Below are positions 1 through 11,269 of a stretch of 64,000 nucleotides of DNA, piece by piece. A program made the position numbers and the translations under genes. The notes under the pieces were generated by a model. It searched no databases and was not told the DNA's origin. It was given only the letters and a program-made list of their open reading frames with translations. Position 1 is the stretch's first letter; each line of letters opens with the position of its first letter. Source of the DNA: Gigaspora rosea (Eukaryota; Glomeromycota; Glomeromycetes; Diversisporales; Gigasporaceae); NCBI GenBank assembly GCA_003550325.1, contig QKWP01000770.1:113701-177700 (forward strand), given 5' to 3'.

Positions 1-1400
1 TTAAGAAATCCCAACTCCTATATTCTATAATGTCTCACGTCTCTGCTGGTTTTTGATAATAAATGAAAGCCTTATGTTCGTCCTTTTCGATTCCAATCCC
101 ATGGCAATAACAGTATCCAACACTATTTATTCCACTAGCGTTCCTTATTTCTGAAAATTTTTGATAACAAATGAAAGCCTTATGTTTATCCTTTTCAACT
201 CCAACTCCATAATGTTCTACTAGCGTTCTCCATTTATGCAGATTTTTGATAATAAATGAAAACAATATCCAATTCTATTTATTCCACTAGCTCCAGGTTT
301 TTGATGATAATGAAAACCTTACGTTCATCCTTTTCAACTCCAATCCCATTAACAATTTCAAACATTAAGTATTCCATCGACGTCACCCGTCTCAGCAGAT
401 TTTTGACAAGAAATGAATACCACATGTTCATCTTTTTCAACTCCAATTAGCACTACACATCCCTACGGAATTCTAACCCAAATTCTATGACGTTAGCACA
501 CTCCATCTCTGCTGATTTTTGATAACGAATGAATATCTTATGTCTATCCTTTCAATCCCAATCCATTAACAGTTTTCAACATTAACTGTTCATTATCCCG
601 GTAGATTTTTGACAGGAAATGAGTGCCATATGTTCATCCTTTTCAACTCCAAGTTCCATTCCGGTAACAATTTCTGACAATCAGTGTTACCCATCTTCGC
701 GGATTTCTATTAATAAACGATGCCTTATGTCCATCATTTTCAACTTCAATTCCATTAAGTTAACATTAAATGTTCCATCAGCATTACCTATCTCAGCAGA
801 TTTTTAACAGTAAATGAATATCACATAATCATCTTTTTCAATTCCAATTCCATTTCGTAACAATTTTCAACAATCAATGTTACCATCTTTGCAAATTTCT
901 GTTAATAAATAATGTCCTATATTCATCCTTTTCAGCCCGAATTCTATGTTGATAACCCACTCCATCTCTGTTGATTTTTGATAATGAATGAATGACTTGT
1001 GTTCATCCTTTTCAACTTCAATTCAATTTTGATAACAATATCAAACCCGGAATGTTCCATCAGCGTCACTCATCTCCGCAGATTTTTGACAGAAATGAAT
1101 GCCATATGTTCATCCTTTTCAATCCAAATTCCATTCCGGTAACAATTTCTAACCACCATATCTAAAGATTTCTGTTAATAAATGATGTCTTATTTTCGTC
1201 TTTTTCAACCAAATTCTATGTTTATAGCACACTCTATCTCTGCTGACTTTTGATTATAATGAATGATTTAAGTTCAAATTCAATTCCATTAACAATTTGA
1301 ATGAATAAATGATTTACCAATTCCATTAACAATTTGAATCAATGATTTAAGTTCAACTCTAATTCACTAACTATTAAATTTTCCATCAGCGTTACCCATC
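1..1400 (-). pseudogene. Decayed Sel1-like repeat gene (array runs off the window start)
   Basis: Read on the minus strand, units of roughly 95-108 bases recur about a dozen times and translate as Sel1-like repeats with the recurring signature GIGxEKDEHKAFIYYQK. Only the part at 35-265 stays open; elsewhere each unit is interrupted by stops or small indels. Sel1 repeats are alpha-helical scaffolds of the TPR superfamily, and in glomeromycete fungi they commonly sit C-terminal to TKL kinases or stand alone. No kinase is visible here, and the array continues past the left edge, so the 3' end lies outside the window. I infer a dead gene or a dead 5' part of one. Confidence 0.75.
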
Positions 1401-1467
1401 TCTGCGAATCTACAGGATTTAAATTAATATATCTGATATAGTATATTTATATGTTCATACGTACACA

Positions 1468-1675
1468 GAATGGAATCGTCCCAATTCAGAATCAGGCTGC
1501 CCCGGATGAGACGTTTGCAGATTATTTTGACAGAATTGAAACTTTAGAGTTAGAGTTGCACTTAGAATAAGTAATTTGAATTTTAGTTAGCGTTAGCATA
1601 ATTTTGGCAAAACCACAAAATTCTCATTCGGGATAGTCCTGAATTTGAATCGGGACAATTCAAATCTGGGTCACA
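1468..1675. repeat. Imperfect terminal inverted repeat (MITE-like)
   Basis: The left arm (1468-1512) contains AATCGTCCCAATTC and ends GATGAGAC. The right arm (1620-1675) is its imperfect reverse complement, with GAATCGGGACAATTC. No target-site duplication was identified. Confidence 0.45.
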
Positions 1676-2084
1676 ACATAGCTGGATGCAATATAACATA
1701 ATATAGCTTTTCTAAAATATAGGTTTAATTAAATTGGTATAAATAATTTAAAATATAAATTTATATTATTTTATATACCCGAAGCAAAGTGAAGGTTAAT
1801 TGCAAGTTATTTAACATTCTAAATGTAGCAATTGATTAAATAAATCAATTATTCAAATAATGGTGTTTAATATATCATATTACTATCGTGATTTGAAAAA
1901 ATGTGATTAATATTAATAGAGAATTAACATCCACAATAAGCTTTAATTAGTCTTTTTAAATCCATTTTTAATGATAAAAAAAGACTAATATAAAAAAAAT
2001 TTTTACTATAAAAAAAAAAGCCGTGCGGCCGGTATACAATGCGCAATTATAAATTTATTGTTGGATAAATCATATATTAATTAT

Positions 2085-2260
2085 TCGAATAACTATATAT
2101 ATTCGAATAATTATAATTATTCGAATATATATAATTATTTGAATAATTATATGTATTCGAATAATTATAATTATTCGATTATTCGAATATTCGGCGAATA
2201 TTAGTCATTCAGCGAATATTCGACTAGATATTTGCTAACCCTAAGTTATTCGAATATTAT
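2085..2260. repeat. ATTCGAAT/TATATA palindromic low-complexity tract
   Basis: The self-complementary words ATTCGAAT, ATAATTAT and ATTCG recur densely, giving many overlapping palindromes. No coding potential. Confidence 0.6.
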
Positions 2261-3170
2261 TCGAATAAAGATCCATAAGCTCTATATTCAATTCTCAGAT
2301 TGAATATATTAACTGGAAAATTGCACTTAATAAAGATCCGTATTGAATAATAAAATAAATAAATAAACAAATTAATTGAATAACTAAATTATCGGTTAAT
2401 ACTAGATATTTAATAAGTTAATTCATCATCGCACAATACCAAAATGATGACGTCGAAAGAAAATATTATTTGGGTCTTTGCCATGAAAATCACATTATGG
2501 GACATATGCTTCATAATGTGATCTTCAAGGCATTATAATTCATATTTCCGTGGGAAATTAGGAATTCTGAATAATTAGGGAAATGGATTCTAATGTTTAC
2601 TATTCAATCTCTGATTTCTATGTGTATATTGAAATTATTGTTCACACTTTTTGAAAGGATATAAACCAAAATATTTCTGCACCGAATATAAATTAAAAAA
2701 CCTTAGCATCAAAAATTTATCGAAAAAACCCAAACAACAAAAAAATCTTACATTTATATTCGTCTTATTTCTTCATGCTTTTCTATTTGCCAAATAAATT
2801 ATAACCATACATCAGCCTGGGTCATCCTGTATCACTAATCCAAACTTGCTACTCATATATTATTTCGCAAATCAATACTTGCACATAAGATTTACCTAGT
2901 TAATTATTATTTTACGAAATTTACATTATTTACTGAGTAGTAGCAATTTTTAGAAACATCACAATTTCAAATACATTTCTATATTAATAATCGGCTAGAT
3001 AATATTTGATTCATTCAATTAGCTACAATTAATAAGTTTAATAGGTAAGATTTGATTTAATATATTAGTGGTCATACCCTAAGATATGATAACCGGCTAA
3101 CCACTAGTCACCTGGATAATCGGGTAATAAATTGGTTAACGGATTAATATTTAAGATATAATATATATAT

Positions 3171-3248
3171 GAGCAATGCCAAGGAAATACAAGGTTTCAA
3201 TCATATAAAACCTATATAATTGAAGTCTGATTATCCCTTGGCAACATT
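3171..3248. repeat. Very small inverted-repeat element
   Basis: The left end ATGCCAAGGAAATAC is mirrored by TTATCCCTTGGCAACAT at the right, with TTTCAA/TTGAAG continuing the arms. The size is about 78 bp. No clear target-site duplication. Confidence 0.35.
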
Positions 3249-4098
3249 AATATGATATTTATATCAGATTTATTAATCATGAGATAGATAAGAATAATTT
3301 CCAAATAAAAAAATGCAACTAGTTTCATTTACTCAATATGCTAAACAAATGTGAATATTTCTTGCTTCACTGACAATTATTCTGCTGATTGCCCATTTAG
3401 CTGACATTAGAGTTTCGCTTGACGTGATGTTGCTGTCAGTGAAATAATTGTTGCGAAGTAAGAGGAACTGCCAATTACAGTGTAATTGAAATTCTCCTTA
3501 TAAGACCTGACAAATGCCCTGAATTAGATTCTATTTAGTGCTCGCACCCGGATAACTTTTTATCTGAAAGGTTGTAACCTTTAACAAAATTTAATAACCA
3601 GTTTTATATCCTATTCAAATAAAAGGATAACGGTTATATCCGGATAAGATATTTATATGATTGTTGATTTATATATACAGTATTAATGCATAAATCAAAT
3701 AAAGTAACTCTATAATAATAAAGTAAAAAAAAATTAGAAAAATAAATAAATAAATAAATAAATAAAAACAAATAAAAATGAATCACTATATGTTCGCCTA
3801 AATATTAAATGCCAACTTTTCATATATTAAAAGAATAGTTCTAAAATTTATATATATTTAACAATGTAATTAATAATTTTTACATTCCCTGCGTAGAACA
3901 CATCCACATTTGTTTTTCGGCAACGGCAGGAATCTGGTTGGGTGTCATGTCTAGAAGATAATTACTAAATTTTTTTTAAACAAACATAAATTTATCTTTT
4001 TCGACATAAAAAACTTGCATCCCCAAGTTATTCCTATTTTGTTTAGGCATGAGAAGTTCTTCTGTTACGCCAATACAAAAAAATAATGACGAAACAAT

Positions 4099-4184
4099 AA
4101 AAGAATAATCTTTATATATATTAATGTAAAAGAATAATCTTTATATATATTAATGTAAAAGAATAATCTTTATATATATTAATG
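4099..4184. repeat. 29-bp tandem repeat, 3 copies
   Basis: Three nearly identical units beginning AAAAGAATAATCTTTATATA, end to end. Confidence 0.8.
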
Positions 4185-4212
4185 AAAAAAAAATCAATGT
4201 AATTATTAATGA

Positions 4213-4530
4213 GTAATTATTATCAGTAATTTATTACATTGCTGTGCATTTCACAATCGATGAAAATCGAGAAAGAACGCATGTTCATTCAGAATTAAAT
4301 TCAGAAATGATGTGGAACAATAAGTAATTATTATCAGTAATTTATTTCATGATCTGCATACAAGATGAAAATCGAGAAAGAACACATGTCAATTCAGAAA
4401 TGATGTGGAACAATAAGTAATTATTATCAGTAATTTATTACATGATCCGCATACAAGATGAAAATCAGAAAGAACACACGTAAATTCAATATTTACGTAA
4501 ATTCAGAAATGCTGTGGAACAATAATAGTA
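4213..4530. repeat. Tandem repeat of about 93-111 bp, 3 copies
   Basis: Each unit starts GTAATTATTATCAGTAATTT (at 4213, 4324 and 4417) and continues through GATGAAAATC and CAGAAATGATGTGGAACAAT. Unit length varies by small indels. Confidence 0.75.
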
Positions 4531-4558
4531 TTCTGTACTGTGTAAAGTATGTAATAAG

Positions 4559-4595
4559 GTAGCTGCGCGATGTCATCGCGCAAAACCAGGAACGG
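4559..4595 (+). repeat. Family-A hairpin repeat (GGTAGCTGC-stem-AAACCAGGAACG)
   Basis: GGTAGC is followed by a perfect 8-bp stem, TGCGCGAT/ATCGCGCA with a 3-base loop, then AAACCAGGAACGG. Other copies are at 9085, 15845 (minus), 22326 and 50187. The stem sequence differs between copies but remains paired in most. Confidence 0.7.
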
Positions 4596-5015
4596 AACCC
4601 AATTTTATATTTAGCATTAATATCCAGAATATTTTTTATAAAGATATATTAATAAAATTATACTGTTTTTATTGCTTAAGTTTAATCAATATGATTTAAA
4701 TTAAATTTTAAAATGGTAGTTAGCAATATTAGAAAAAAAACTGAAAAAGCTAGGATGGGATAAATTTGATATAGTTTATCAATCTTTTAGTATAAGCTTT
4801 ATTAGTTAATTATAATTTATCAGATGCAGCACTATTTATTATAAATGTTGATTAGATAATCGATGTGCTCTTCATAAATATACAGTGTGTAAGTGGGACA
4901 TTATGCAAGTACTCGAGATGAAGCTTATAAATAAAATTTATCCCTTACACAATTATTCATATATATGATCAGCATTCTCGTCATTTTAGGTAATATAACA
5001 TAACAATAACAGATA

Positions 5016-5201
5016 CTGTCGAACCTCCCAAAACCGATATGCATGGTGGACAGGATTTGTATCGAATTGGGAGGTTATCAGATTTGAAAACATTATAAAT
5101 TATTAGATTTTATATATCAGAAACAGACTTGGTAGACCAATTTTTTATCAGATTTGACGGGTTATCGATTTTGGCAGGATCGGTTTTTAGAGGTTCAACA
5201 A
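5016..5201. mobile_element. Tc1/mariner-like MITE, 186 bp, TA target site
   Basis: The ends CTGTCGAACCTCCCAAAACC and (minus) TTGTTGAACCTCTAAAAACC are inverted repeats, flanked by TA at 5014-5015 and 5202-5203. There is no coding capacity, so it must be mobilised in trans. Family assignment rests on the TA duplication and the TIR form. Confidence 0.7.
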
Positions 5202-5772
5202 TAATATATAGTATTGTTACATATTAAAACAATGATTATACATGAGATTAAATTTATTATTTATCTTTCTTCACAGGATAAATTCACATTTGTTTTCTAC
5301 ACATACGATTAATATACAGCATTAATTATATTTATGTGATTTGAATGCGATTAAAAGGCACTCATAATAAATATTAATAAACTTAATAGTTTTTATATCA
5401 CTATTATCAGATATTTATACTTGCTAGAATGATTCTTTAGCATTAAATAGCATCATCATAAATATATCCTTGATATACAATTAATTTATTATGTATGCAC
5501 GTATAATAAACTTTTCACTATGCTAATGTAATCGTGGTATAATCCAAATAGAAACGTCAATCACTAATTAACACGCAAAACGTGACATGATCACACATTG
5601 GCTAGGCTTACGCTGATCAAACTTTTCATAACACTATGCAAAAATGTTGGCACAAGCTGCTAAGCCACTAAAATTTACCACACTTTAAATGGCTGAGCAA
5701 ACCCGAAATTATCCGAGTTTACACATTTAGAAATCATAGCCAACAGTGGCAACCAAAACATCCTTTAACATT

Positions 5773-5826
5773 TTGGTAAGCCATGCTCTCCGTTTTCACT
5801 TACGGAAAACTCCGTTCCTGGTATGG
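5773..5826 (-). repeat. Family-B hairpin repeat
   Basis: On the minus strand, ATACCAGGAACGGAG is followed by a stem-loop whose arms are GTTTTC and GAAAAC, then GCATGGCTTACC. It matches the copies at 14731, 15389, 15600, 59448 and 59786. Confidence 0.55.
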
Positions 5827-6276
5827 CGGATGAGAATAATTCCTTTTTTGGTATTGCGAGGAAATTGTTTTGTCGATCCATGCAAAATAAACAGAAAAAT
5901 GAGCTAACACACATAAAAATTATAGAGTAATTTAATTATAAACGGATTAGTTACGTAAGGTAAAGATGTACAATCCAAATCCAAGGTCTATTCTAATTAT
6001 AAATAAATCTAAATAGAAGTCGATTATCAACTATACAAAACAATATAGAATAATCAAATAAAAGCATACAAAAGTCACAGAATGATTAAACTTTATAAAT
6101 ATATTTTTTTTTATCCTAGTGAAATAAAAACGCAAGACCGGTTAATTAACCTTACATTCGATTCTCGATAATGCAGCAATGTCAATTTAAATTGCATGAT
6201 TATAATATTATTTTTTAATCAATATCTTATTATTTACTAATAATTATTAATTAACTATAATTAAATTTAAGCAATT

Positions 6277-7487
6277 ATGAGAAACATTTACTTTTTAATA
6301 ATTTTATTATTTATTCTTATATTACAAAAATATCCGATAATTAATGCTCAACATGAGGCATTGGCAAGATTATGGAATGTACAAGATAATGAAATAGAGG
6401 ATTTAATAAACAGGGAAGCTGAATTGATAAATGCGGACCATATTGTAAAACAATACTTAGATGATGATATTTACTCGGGATCTTATATAATGACAACTGA
6501 TAATAGAATAATCTTTTACACTACTGACGTAACTCCGGTCGATGAAATACGAAATTTGTCTGGTGTAATACCAATTAACAAATTATTAATATTCGAAGGA
6601 TCTGTAAATAATCTTACCTTATTCGATTTAAGAGCCAGATATAATAGCCTAACAAGCCTAGCACTTCAATATAATCCAGAGTTTGTTGCTATCTTCATAG
6701 ATGTAAGACTTAATAATATCGTTATAGCTTTATATCATGAATATGATCATCATAATAGAGAGTTTATAGATGAAGTCAATAGACAATTTGTTAATCCAGA
6801 ACCAGTTTTGAATATAAGGATTTACCTAATAATAATGAACAACATAATTTAAATGCTATAAGCCGCCGAAATATTCCTATTTTAGATGGAGATGGGTTGT
6901 CTAGTCAAGGTGTTACATGTTCAATAGGTTTTTGGGCCAAAAGGAACGGAACAGATCAGAATGTTATTGTAACTTCAGGACGTTGTTATCGATTTGAACA
7001 AGATTATTTCCTTTTACCGTGGCGGGGTTTACCAAATGTACGCCATCATATTGGAAAAATGGATAGAAACTTATTTAATGAGACCGATTTTGGTATAGTC
7101 AGTATTGTAGGTGATTTCGAACCAACAATAGCTATAAGGAACACGGATTCACCTAATTATCCAGAGATCCATATAAATGGAAAGAATGAAATGGAAAATA
7201 ATCATTTGGGTATTCATTCATGTAAATCTGGCTATCAAACACATCTTACTTGTGGTTATCTAAGATCGAATAGTGCAATTTATTTTGATACAATTGATCC
7301 TTATATAATTTCGTATGTTATCAATATTGAAAATAATATTTATGATGTTGGAGGTCCTGTATTTGTTTACATTGATTTAGGCAATGTTTATTTGTCTGGG
7401 ATACTAACTGGAGGTATCGGAAATATTGGTTTAGCGACATATATAGATTCAATTCTTATGAGGGGAAGATTATTGCTTGTATCATAA
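6277..7487 (+). pseudogene. Secreted S1E-type (streptogrisin-like) protease homologue, one frame break, catalytic residues lost
   Basis: The first part (6277 to about 6807) opens with a signal peptide, a hydrophobic run after MRNIYF ending near PIINA, then a prodomain-like region. One base is missing in the T run at 6806-6809: shifting one frame there continues without a stop to TAA at 7485-7487. The second part is a trypsin-fold domain with CSIGFWAK, then VTSGRC where active enzymes have TAGHC, TDFGIV carrying the expected Asp (7086-7088), the SCKSG...CG segment typical of S1E, and DVGGPVF where GDSGGP is expected. His is therefore Arg (6981-6983) and Ser is Val (7347-7349), so proteolysis is unlikely. 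It may be a non-catalytic secreted homologue with an assembly error, or a real pseudogene. A Helitron-like end abuts the stop codon. Confidence 0.75.
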
Positions 7488-7516
7488 CTAGTGCGATGGG
7501 TGCGCATTCGCGCCAC
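7488..7516 (-). mobile_element. Helitron-like 3' terminus (hairpin plus CTAG)
   Basis: Read on the minus strand, a hairpin with GATGGGTG and CACCCATC arms is followed by GCACTAG and then T. This is the Helitron 3' pattern of hairpin, short spacer, CTRR, insertion before T. The end falls directly after the stop codon of the protease homologue. The 5' end (TC) was not located. Confidence 0.5.
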
Positions 7517-7808
7517 CCATCTGATTTAGTTTTTTGATTATATTAATGAGTTACAGGTAAAAAAAAAACTTCTATTACAGAACTTAATAGCTATTGTTGT
7601 ACAAACAATATGTGGTTAAGGTAGATTAGCTTGTATTAGATTTATCATAATTTCAATCATGATATGGTTAATATCCAAAAATGTCATTGATTAATATTTA
7701 AATATTTATTAAAACCACATAAAATCAAATTAGCACTAATGAATGCATTACTCTAAATACTCTAAGTTTACTGAAATGATGAGTTATAATAAGAGAAAGT
7801 TTGCTATA

Positions 7809-8095
7809 GCAGGTTACATATGGGTCATTAACTAGGAAAACCTGTCTTTAATCAATTTTGAGATTTTTGATACAAATTAAAGTTTTGGTTTATATTATAT
7901 CTATATGTATTTCACTTTTTACTCTATTTTAATTAATAATTTATTGAGATATTTTAACTTGAATATAAAAATTTTTAATATTAGTGTTTAAAAATATATT
8001 TACAACCAAAACTTTACAATTTAATTAAGTTAGATTGGTCAATCAGTATTTTATAATTACATGATATTGTTTATTTAGTGATTGATATCTCGAAA
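7809..8095. repeat. Fragment of the 13715-14070 repeat family
   Basis: Shares ordered blocks with 13720-13960: ACTAGGAAAACC, CAAATTAAAGT, TTACAACCAAA, GATTGGTCAATCAGT. The right part seen at 13.9-14.07 kb is missing. Confidence 0.6.
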
Positions 8096-8159
8096 AAGAA
8101 TTGCACACATGTGACACAATTGGAAGAATCCAGTCTAATATACAGGAGATGAATTTTCT

Positions 8160-8402
8160 TTATTTAAAGAATGCATACATCAGTTGCAATTGATGTGCAA
8201 ATGAACTGACACGGGATATGTACTCGGTAAATAGCAATTGAGATTGCGCCTGGCATCCCATAAGCAACAGAAGCAGCATGGCGCAGTAATGGCCAGTGGT
8301 TTTCTGCCTGCATAACACAGGCTGGCCAGCAAATGAAAATATGCAGTTGCAATCAAAATGACAGGATTTGACTATTCCAAATATATGCACGAATTCTGTC
8401 AT
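8160..8402. other. GC-richer unassigned island
   Basis: Noticeably richer in G+C than its surroundings, with words such as TGGCCAGTGG and CAGGCTGGCC. The minus strand stays open for 80 codons (8160-8402) and a second frame is also partly open, with no known domain. Could be a transposon fragment or transferred DNA. Confidence 0.4.
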
Positions 8403-8506
8403 TTTTGTTTGATATTGGGCTTGCGACTGGTTTAAATGACTGATATCAGCCTTTATTGACTCTAATACATACTGAGTTTAGCTATGTATTACAAATATGT
8501 TTCCAC

Positions 8507-8971
8507 TAGTGATGTGTCACGTACAGTACTATACGTACAGTACTGTACGTACTGTACGTCTGTACGCTAAAATTTTTGCCGATCATTTATTAAGAGGGAT
8601 CGATAGAAATATTTATGTGCCAATTGACCAATCAAATTCGTTAATTGATCAACACCCGATGAAGCTTTCTTGTTAGATAAATTAAATTTGTACATATTGC
8701 ATCTAAAGTAGCTACTTTAGATATATAAAGTAGCTCCTTAATAAAATTAAGCAGATATGTACATAGTATATTACTAATTTGCTATATTAAATATTTGCTT
8801 ATTAAAATAGGTTTAAACATTACATTATTTATAATATAGACTAACTTTAAAAAAAATTAAAATATAGATACTAATTTGATTTTATTATATGATCTTAATT
8901 TTTTATATAAGCACTATACGTACTGTACGCTAAAAAAATTTGGGTATTATTTTAATGATTACACATCACTA
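8507..8971. mobile_element. Putative hAT-like non-autonomous element
   Basis: Starts CTAGTGATGTGT and ends with its exact complement ACACATCACTAG. Subterminal regions at both ends carry clustered GTAC palindromes (for example CAGTACTGTACG, and ACGTACTGTACGCTAAAA on the same strand at each side). The TAGTG ends fit the hAT YARNG rule, but I could not find a matching 8-bp target duplication. Confidence 0.45.
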
Positions 8972-9084
8972 GCTGCATACTTTAAAATGATGCAGATCCG
9001 ATCACTAGATCACGAGAATTTAGCCTACACGTACGAAGTCTTTTTCTTGGATAAATGCATTATGTAATTTTTTATTTATTAATA

Positions 9085-9123
9085 AGTAGCTGCGCAACGC
9101 AGTTGCGCGAAACCAGAAGCGGG
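9085..9123 (+). repeat. Family-A hairpin repeat
   Basis: GTAGCT is followed by a stem GCGCAAC/GTTGCGC with a 3-base loop, then GAAACCAGAAGCGG. The stem differs from the copy at 4559 but stays fully paired. Confidence 0.65.
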
Positions 9124-9374
9124 GAAATTAGTACACTTTGATGCTAGATATTATATATAGATAGCCCTATGAAAACTCGATACACGAAAATGCATGCATA
9201 AATACGAAATTGTATGCGGGTAAGCACGGGTTTCATAATCACTGCACGGAAACTGCACGGAAACTGATCGTCCATAAAATTTAATACACGTTATCACACG
9301 AAAAATTGAAATCCGTGCACTATCGTGCATAGTATTATATCCATATATTGATGTGCATTAATCTTAATGATCAC

Positions 9375-9860
9375 ATAATTTCAGTGCACTAACGTGCACA
9401 ATCATTAAGATTCTTAACGATCATAATTTTCGTGCACTGACGTGCACAATCGTTAAGGTTCTTAACGATCATAATTTTTGTGCACTGACGTGCACAATCG
9501 TTAAGATTCTTAACGATCATAATTATAATTTTCGCGCTCTGACGTGCATAATCGTTAAGATTCTTAATGATCATAATTTCAGTGCACTATCGTCACGATC
9601 ATCACAATCGTTAAGATTCCTTAACGATCAATTTTAACGATCATAATGTTCATTTCTGTACATGATGTCATGATTACCACAATCATTAAGACTCCTTAAC
9701 GATCATAATTTCAGTGATGATCGTCACAATCGTTAAGAATTTTAACGATCATAATTTTTGTGCATGACATCACAATTGTCACAATCATTAAGATCCTTAA
9801 CGATCAAAATTTCGTGCATTAACGTGATGATCGTTAAGATTCTTAATGATTATAATTTCC
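9375..9860. repeat. Alternating double-palindrome array (copy 1)
   Basis: About nine units of 50-65 bp. In each, CGTTAAGATTCTTAACG (7-bp arms, 3-base loop) alternates with GTGCACTGACGTGCAC (6-bp arms, 4-base loop), joined by ATCATAATTTTC. The units at 9405-9560 are the most regular; later ones diverge but usually keep the CGTTAAG palindrome. Confidence 0.8.
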
Positions 9861-10080
9861 GTGCAATGACGCGTACAAAAACATTTATTTTGTGAGTAAA
9901 TAAATATTACATTTTTGTTTTTTTGTTTTTTTTTTTTGCACTTAACAATAATAATTTCCGTGCATCGACGCGCAAAAATTACATTCGATTTGTAAGTAAA
10001 TAAATATTTGATTATTTGTTTTTTTTTTTTACACTTACAATTTTTATTATTTTCTTTTATTGTTTATAATTTTTTTTTTA

Positions 10081-10186
10081 TTTGGCATGTAAATTATTAA
10101 ATTAAAGTATTTGTATTATAAAATTTAATTAATAAAATAATAAAAGTAATTATTAAAATATAAATTTTAGTTAATAAAAATTATAN
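10081..10186. repeat. 105-bp exact direct repeat abutting the only N
   Basis: Bases 10081-10185 are identical to 13181-13285, and an undetermined base follows at 10186. In the compact copy at 55.7-57.4 kb the equivalent segment occurs once, in the 13181 context. An assembly join is likely; a real duplication is possible. Confidence 0.8.
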
Positions 10187-10366
10187 TCTTATTTCTCTTT
10201 TAGCACTCTCCCAGCACTGGAACGCAGTAGAGTATAGATCCGATCTCTGTTATATATTTTGGAAAAAGGTAGATGTTGAAAAAATTATTTAGCATTTTAG
10301 AACTTATAAAATAAACTTTTATTTTCGTTCATAATTGATAATAAAAATAGAATTGAAATTAACTAA

Positions 10367-10755
10367 GGCCATGCAAAGTTAATTTTTCGTTTTGCATAAC
10401 CCGCCGACCCGATTTTCCAAAAAAATTTTTTTTTTTAAATTCCAATTTTGCCAATTATTCCATTTTTGCCATTTAATATTTTCGCCGATGTCACCCGATG
10501 ATGACTTTAATTTGCCGGAATTGCCCGATAGGTCCAATAAAAAAAAACAAAATTTTTTTATTCCATGTTATGCAAACCGAAGAATTAACTTTACGTGACC
10601 TTTGATGTGAACATGAATTAATTTAGACTACCAAAGTATTTTTTTTTAAAAAAATAAAAATTAATAAATAAATAATTAAAAAAAAAAATCCGACCCGCCA
10701 ACCGGAATTTTGAAACATCAGGTTATGCAAAACGAAAAATTAATTTAGCGTGGCC
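10367..10755. mobile_element. Harbinger-like MITE, 389 bp, TAA target site
   Basis: The ends GGCCATGCAAAGTTAATTTT and (minus) GGCCACGCTAAATTAATTTT are inverted repeats; both arms continue TCGTTTTGCATAACC. TAA flanks both sides (10364-10366 and 10756-10758), as expected for PIF/Harbinger. The open frame inside has no recognisable domain. Confidence 0.7.
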
Positions 10756-11269
10756 TAAAATAAGCTATAAATAAATTATATCCAATAAAATGCTCGTGTC
10801 ACTGTTAGTGTTTAAAATTCAAATCTAAAGTTATTTCTCAAAAGAGCATAATTTAAATTTTATTGTTCTCAAAAACTTTTTAGTGTTCATTATATATTAA
10901 ATGTATTGAATATTAATTTTTAAAGAATGTTTATATTCTATACCTACAATTCACATACTAAGTTTATACTTATCTATTAATAATTTTTTAAAGTTTGCAT
11001 ATGTTTCTTCATATTTTTTTCAACATAGCACAATATATTATATGATTCAATTCTAATAATTTTGTTAAAACTTCAAGTGCTTTTCATATTTGCTTATAAT
11101 AAAACAAGACTTTTATGATATTTTACTGATACTAGTATTGGTTAATATAATAAATTAGATCCAATTAGGGGAGGGCCATTTATCAGCTAATATTTTGCTG
11201 CTAAGAGGCTACCCCCTCCACCCTACCTGATTATAAATACTGCAATTTGTTTGGCTAAAATTATAAAAA

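Larger units (their letters stand above)
1401..6276. other. Gene-free AT-rich interval with small repeats
   Basis: No credible coding region on either strand. It holds an inverted repeat (1468-1675), an ATTCGAAT palindrome tract (2085-2260), a small TIR pair (3171-3248), two tandem arrays (4099-4184, 4213-4530), a family-A hairpin (4559-4595), a Tc1/mariner-like MITE (5016-5201) and a family-B hairpin (5773-5826), all listed separately. I see nothing in the remainder. Confidence 0.6.
7517..9164. other. Gene-free interval with repeat fragments
   Basis: Holds a fragment (7809-8095) of the repeat also found at 13715-14070, a GC-richer island (8160-8400), a TIR-bounded element (8507-8971) and a family-A hairpin (9085-9123). 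The short open frames at 8160-8400 and 8876-9067 have no recognisable domain. Confidence 0.5.

Noticed and set aside
9085..9123. Family-A hairpin as a tRNA or hammerhead ribozyme
   Set aside because: No A-box or B-box, no cloverleaf, and the CTGATGA and GAAA hammerhead core is not present in the right order.
9389..9574. Repetitive minus-strand open frame (IVKNLNDCARQ units)
   Set aside because: It is the translation of the palindrome array and appears in the other copy in a different frame.
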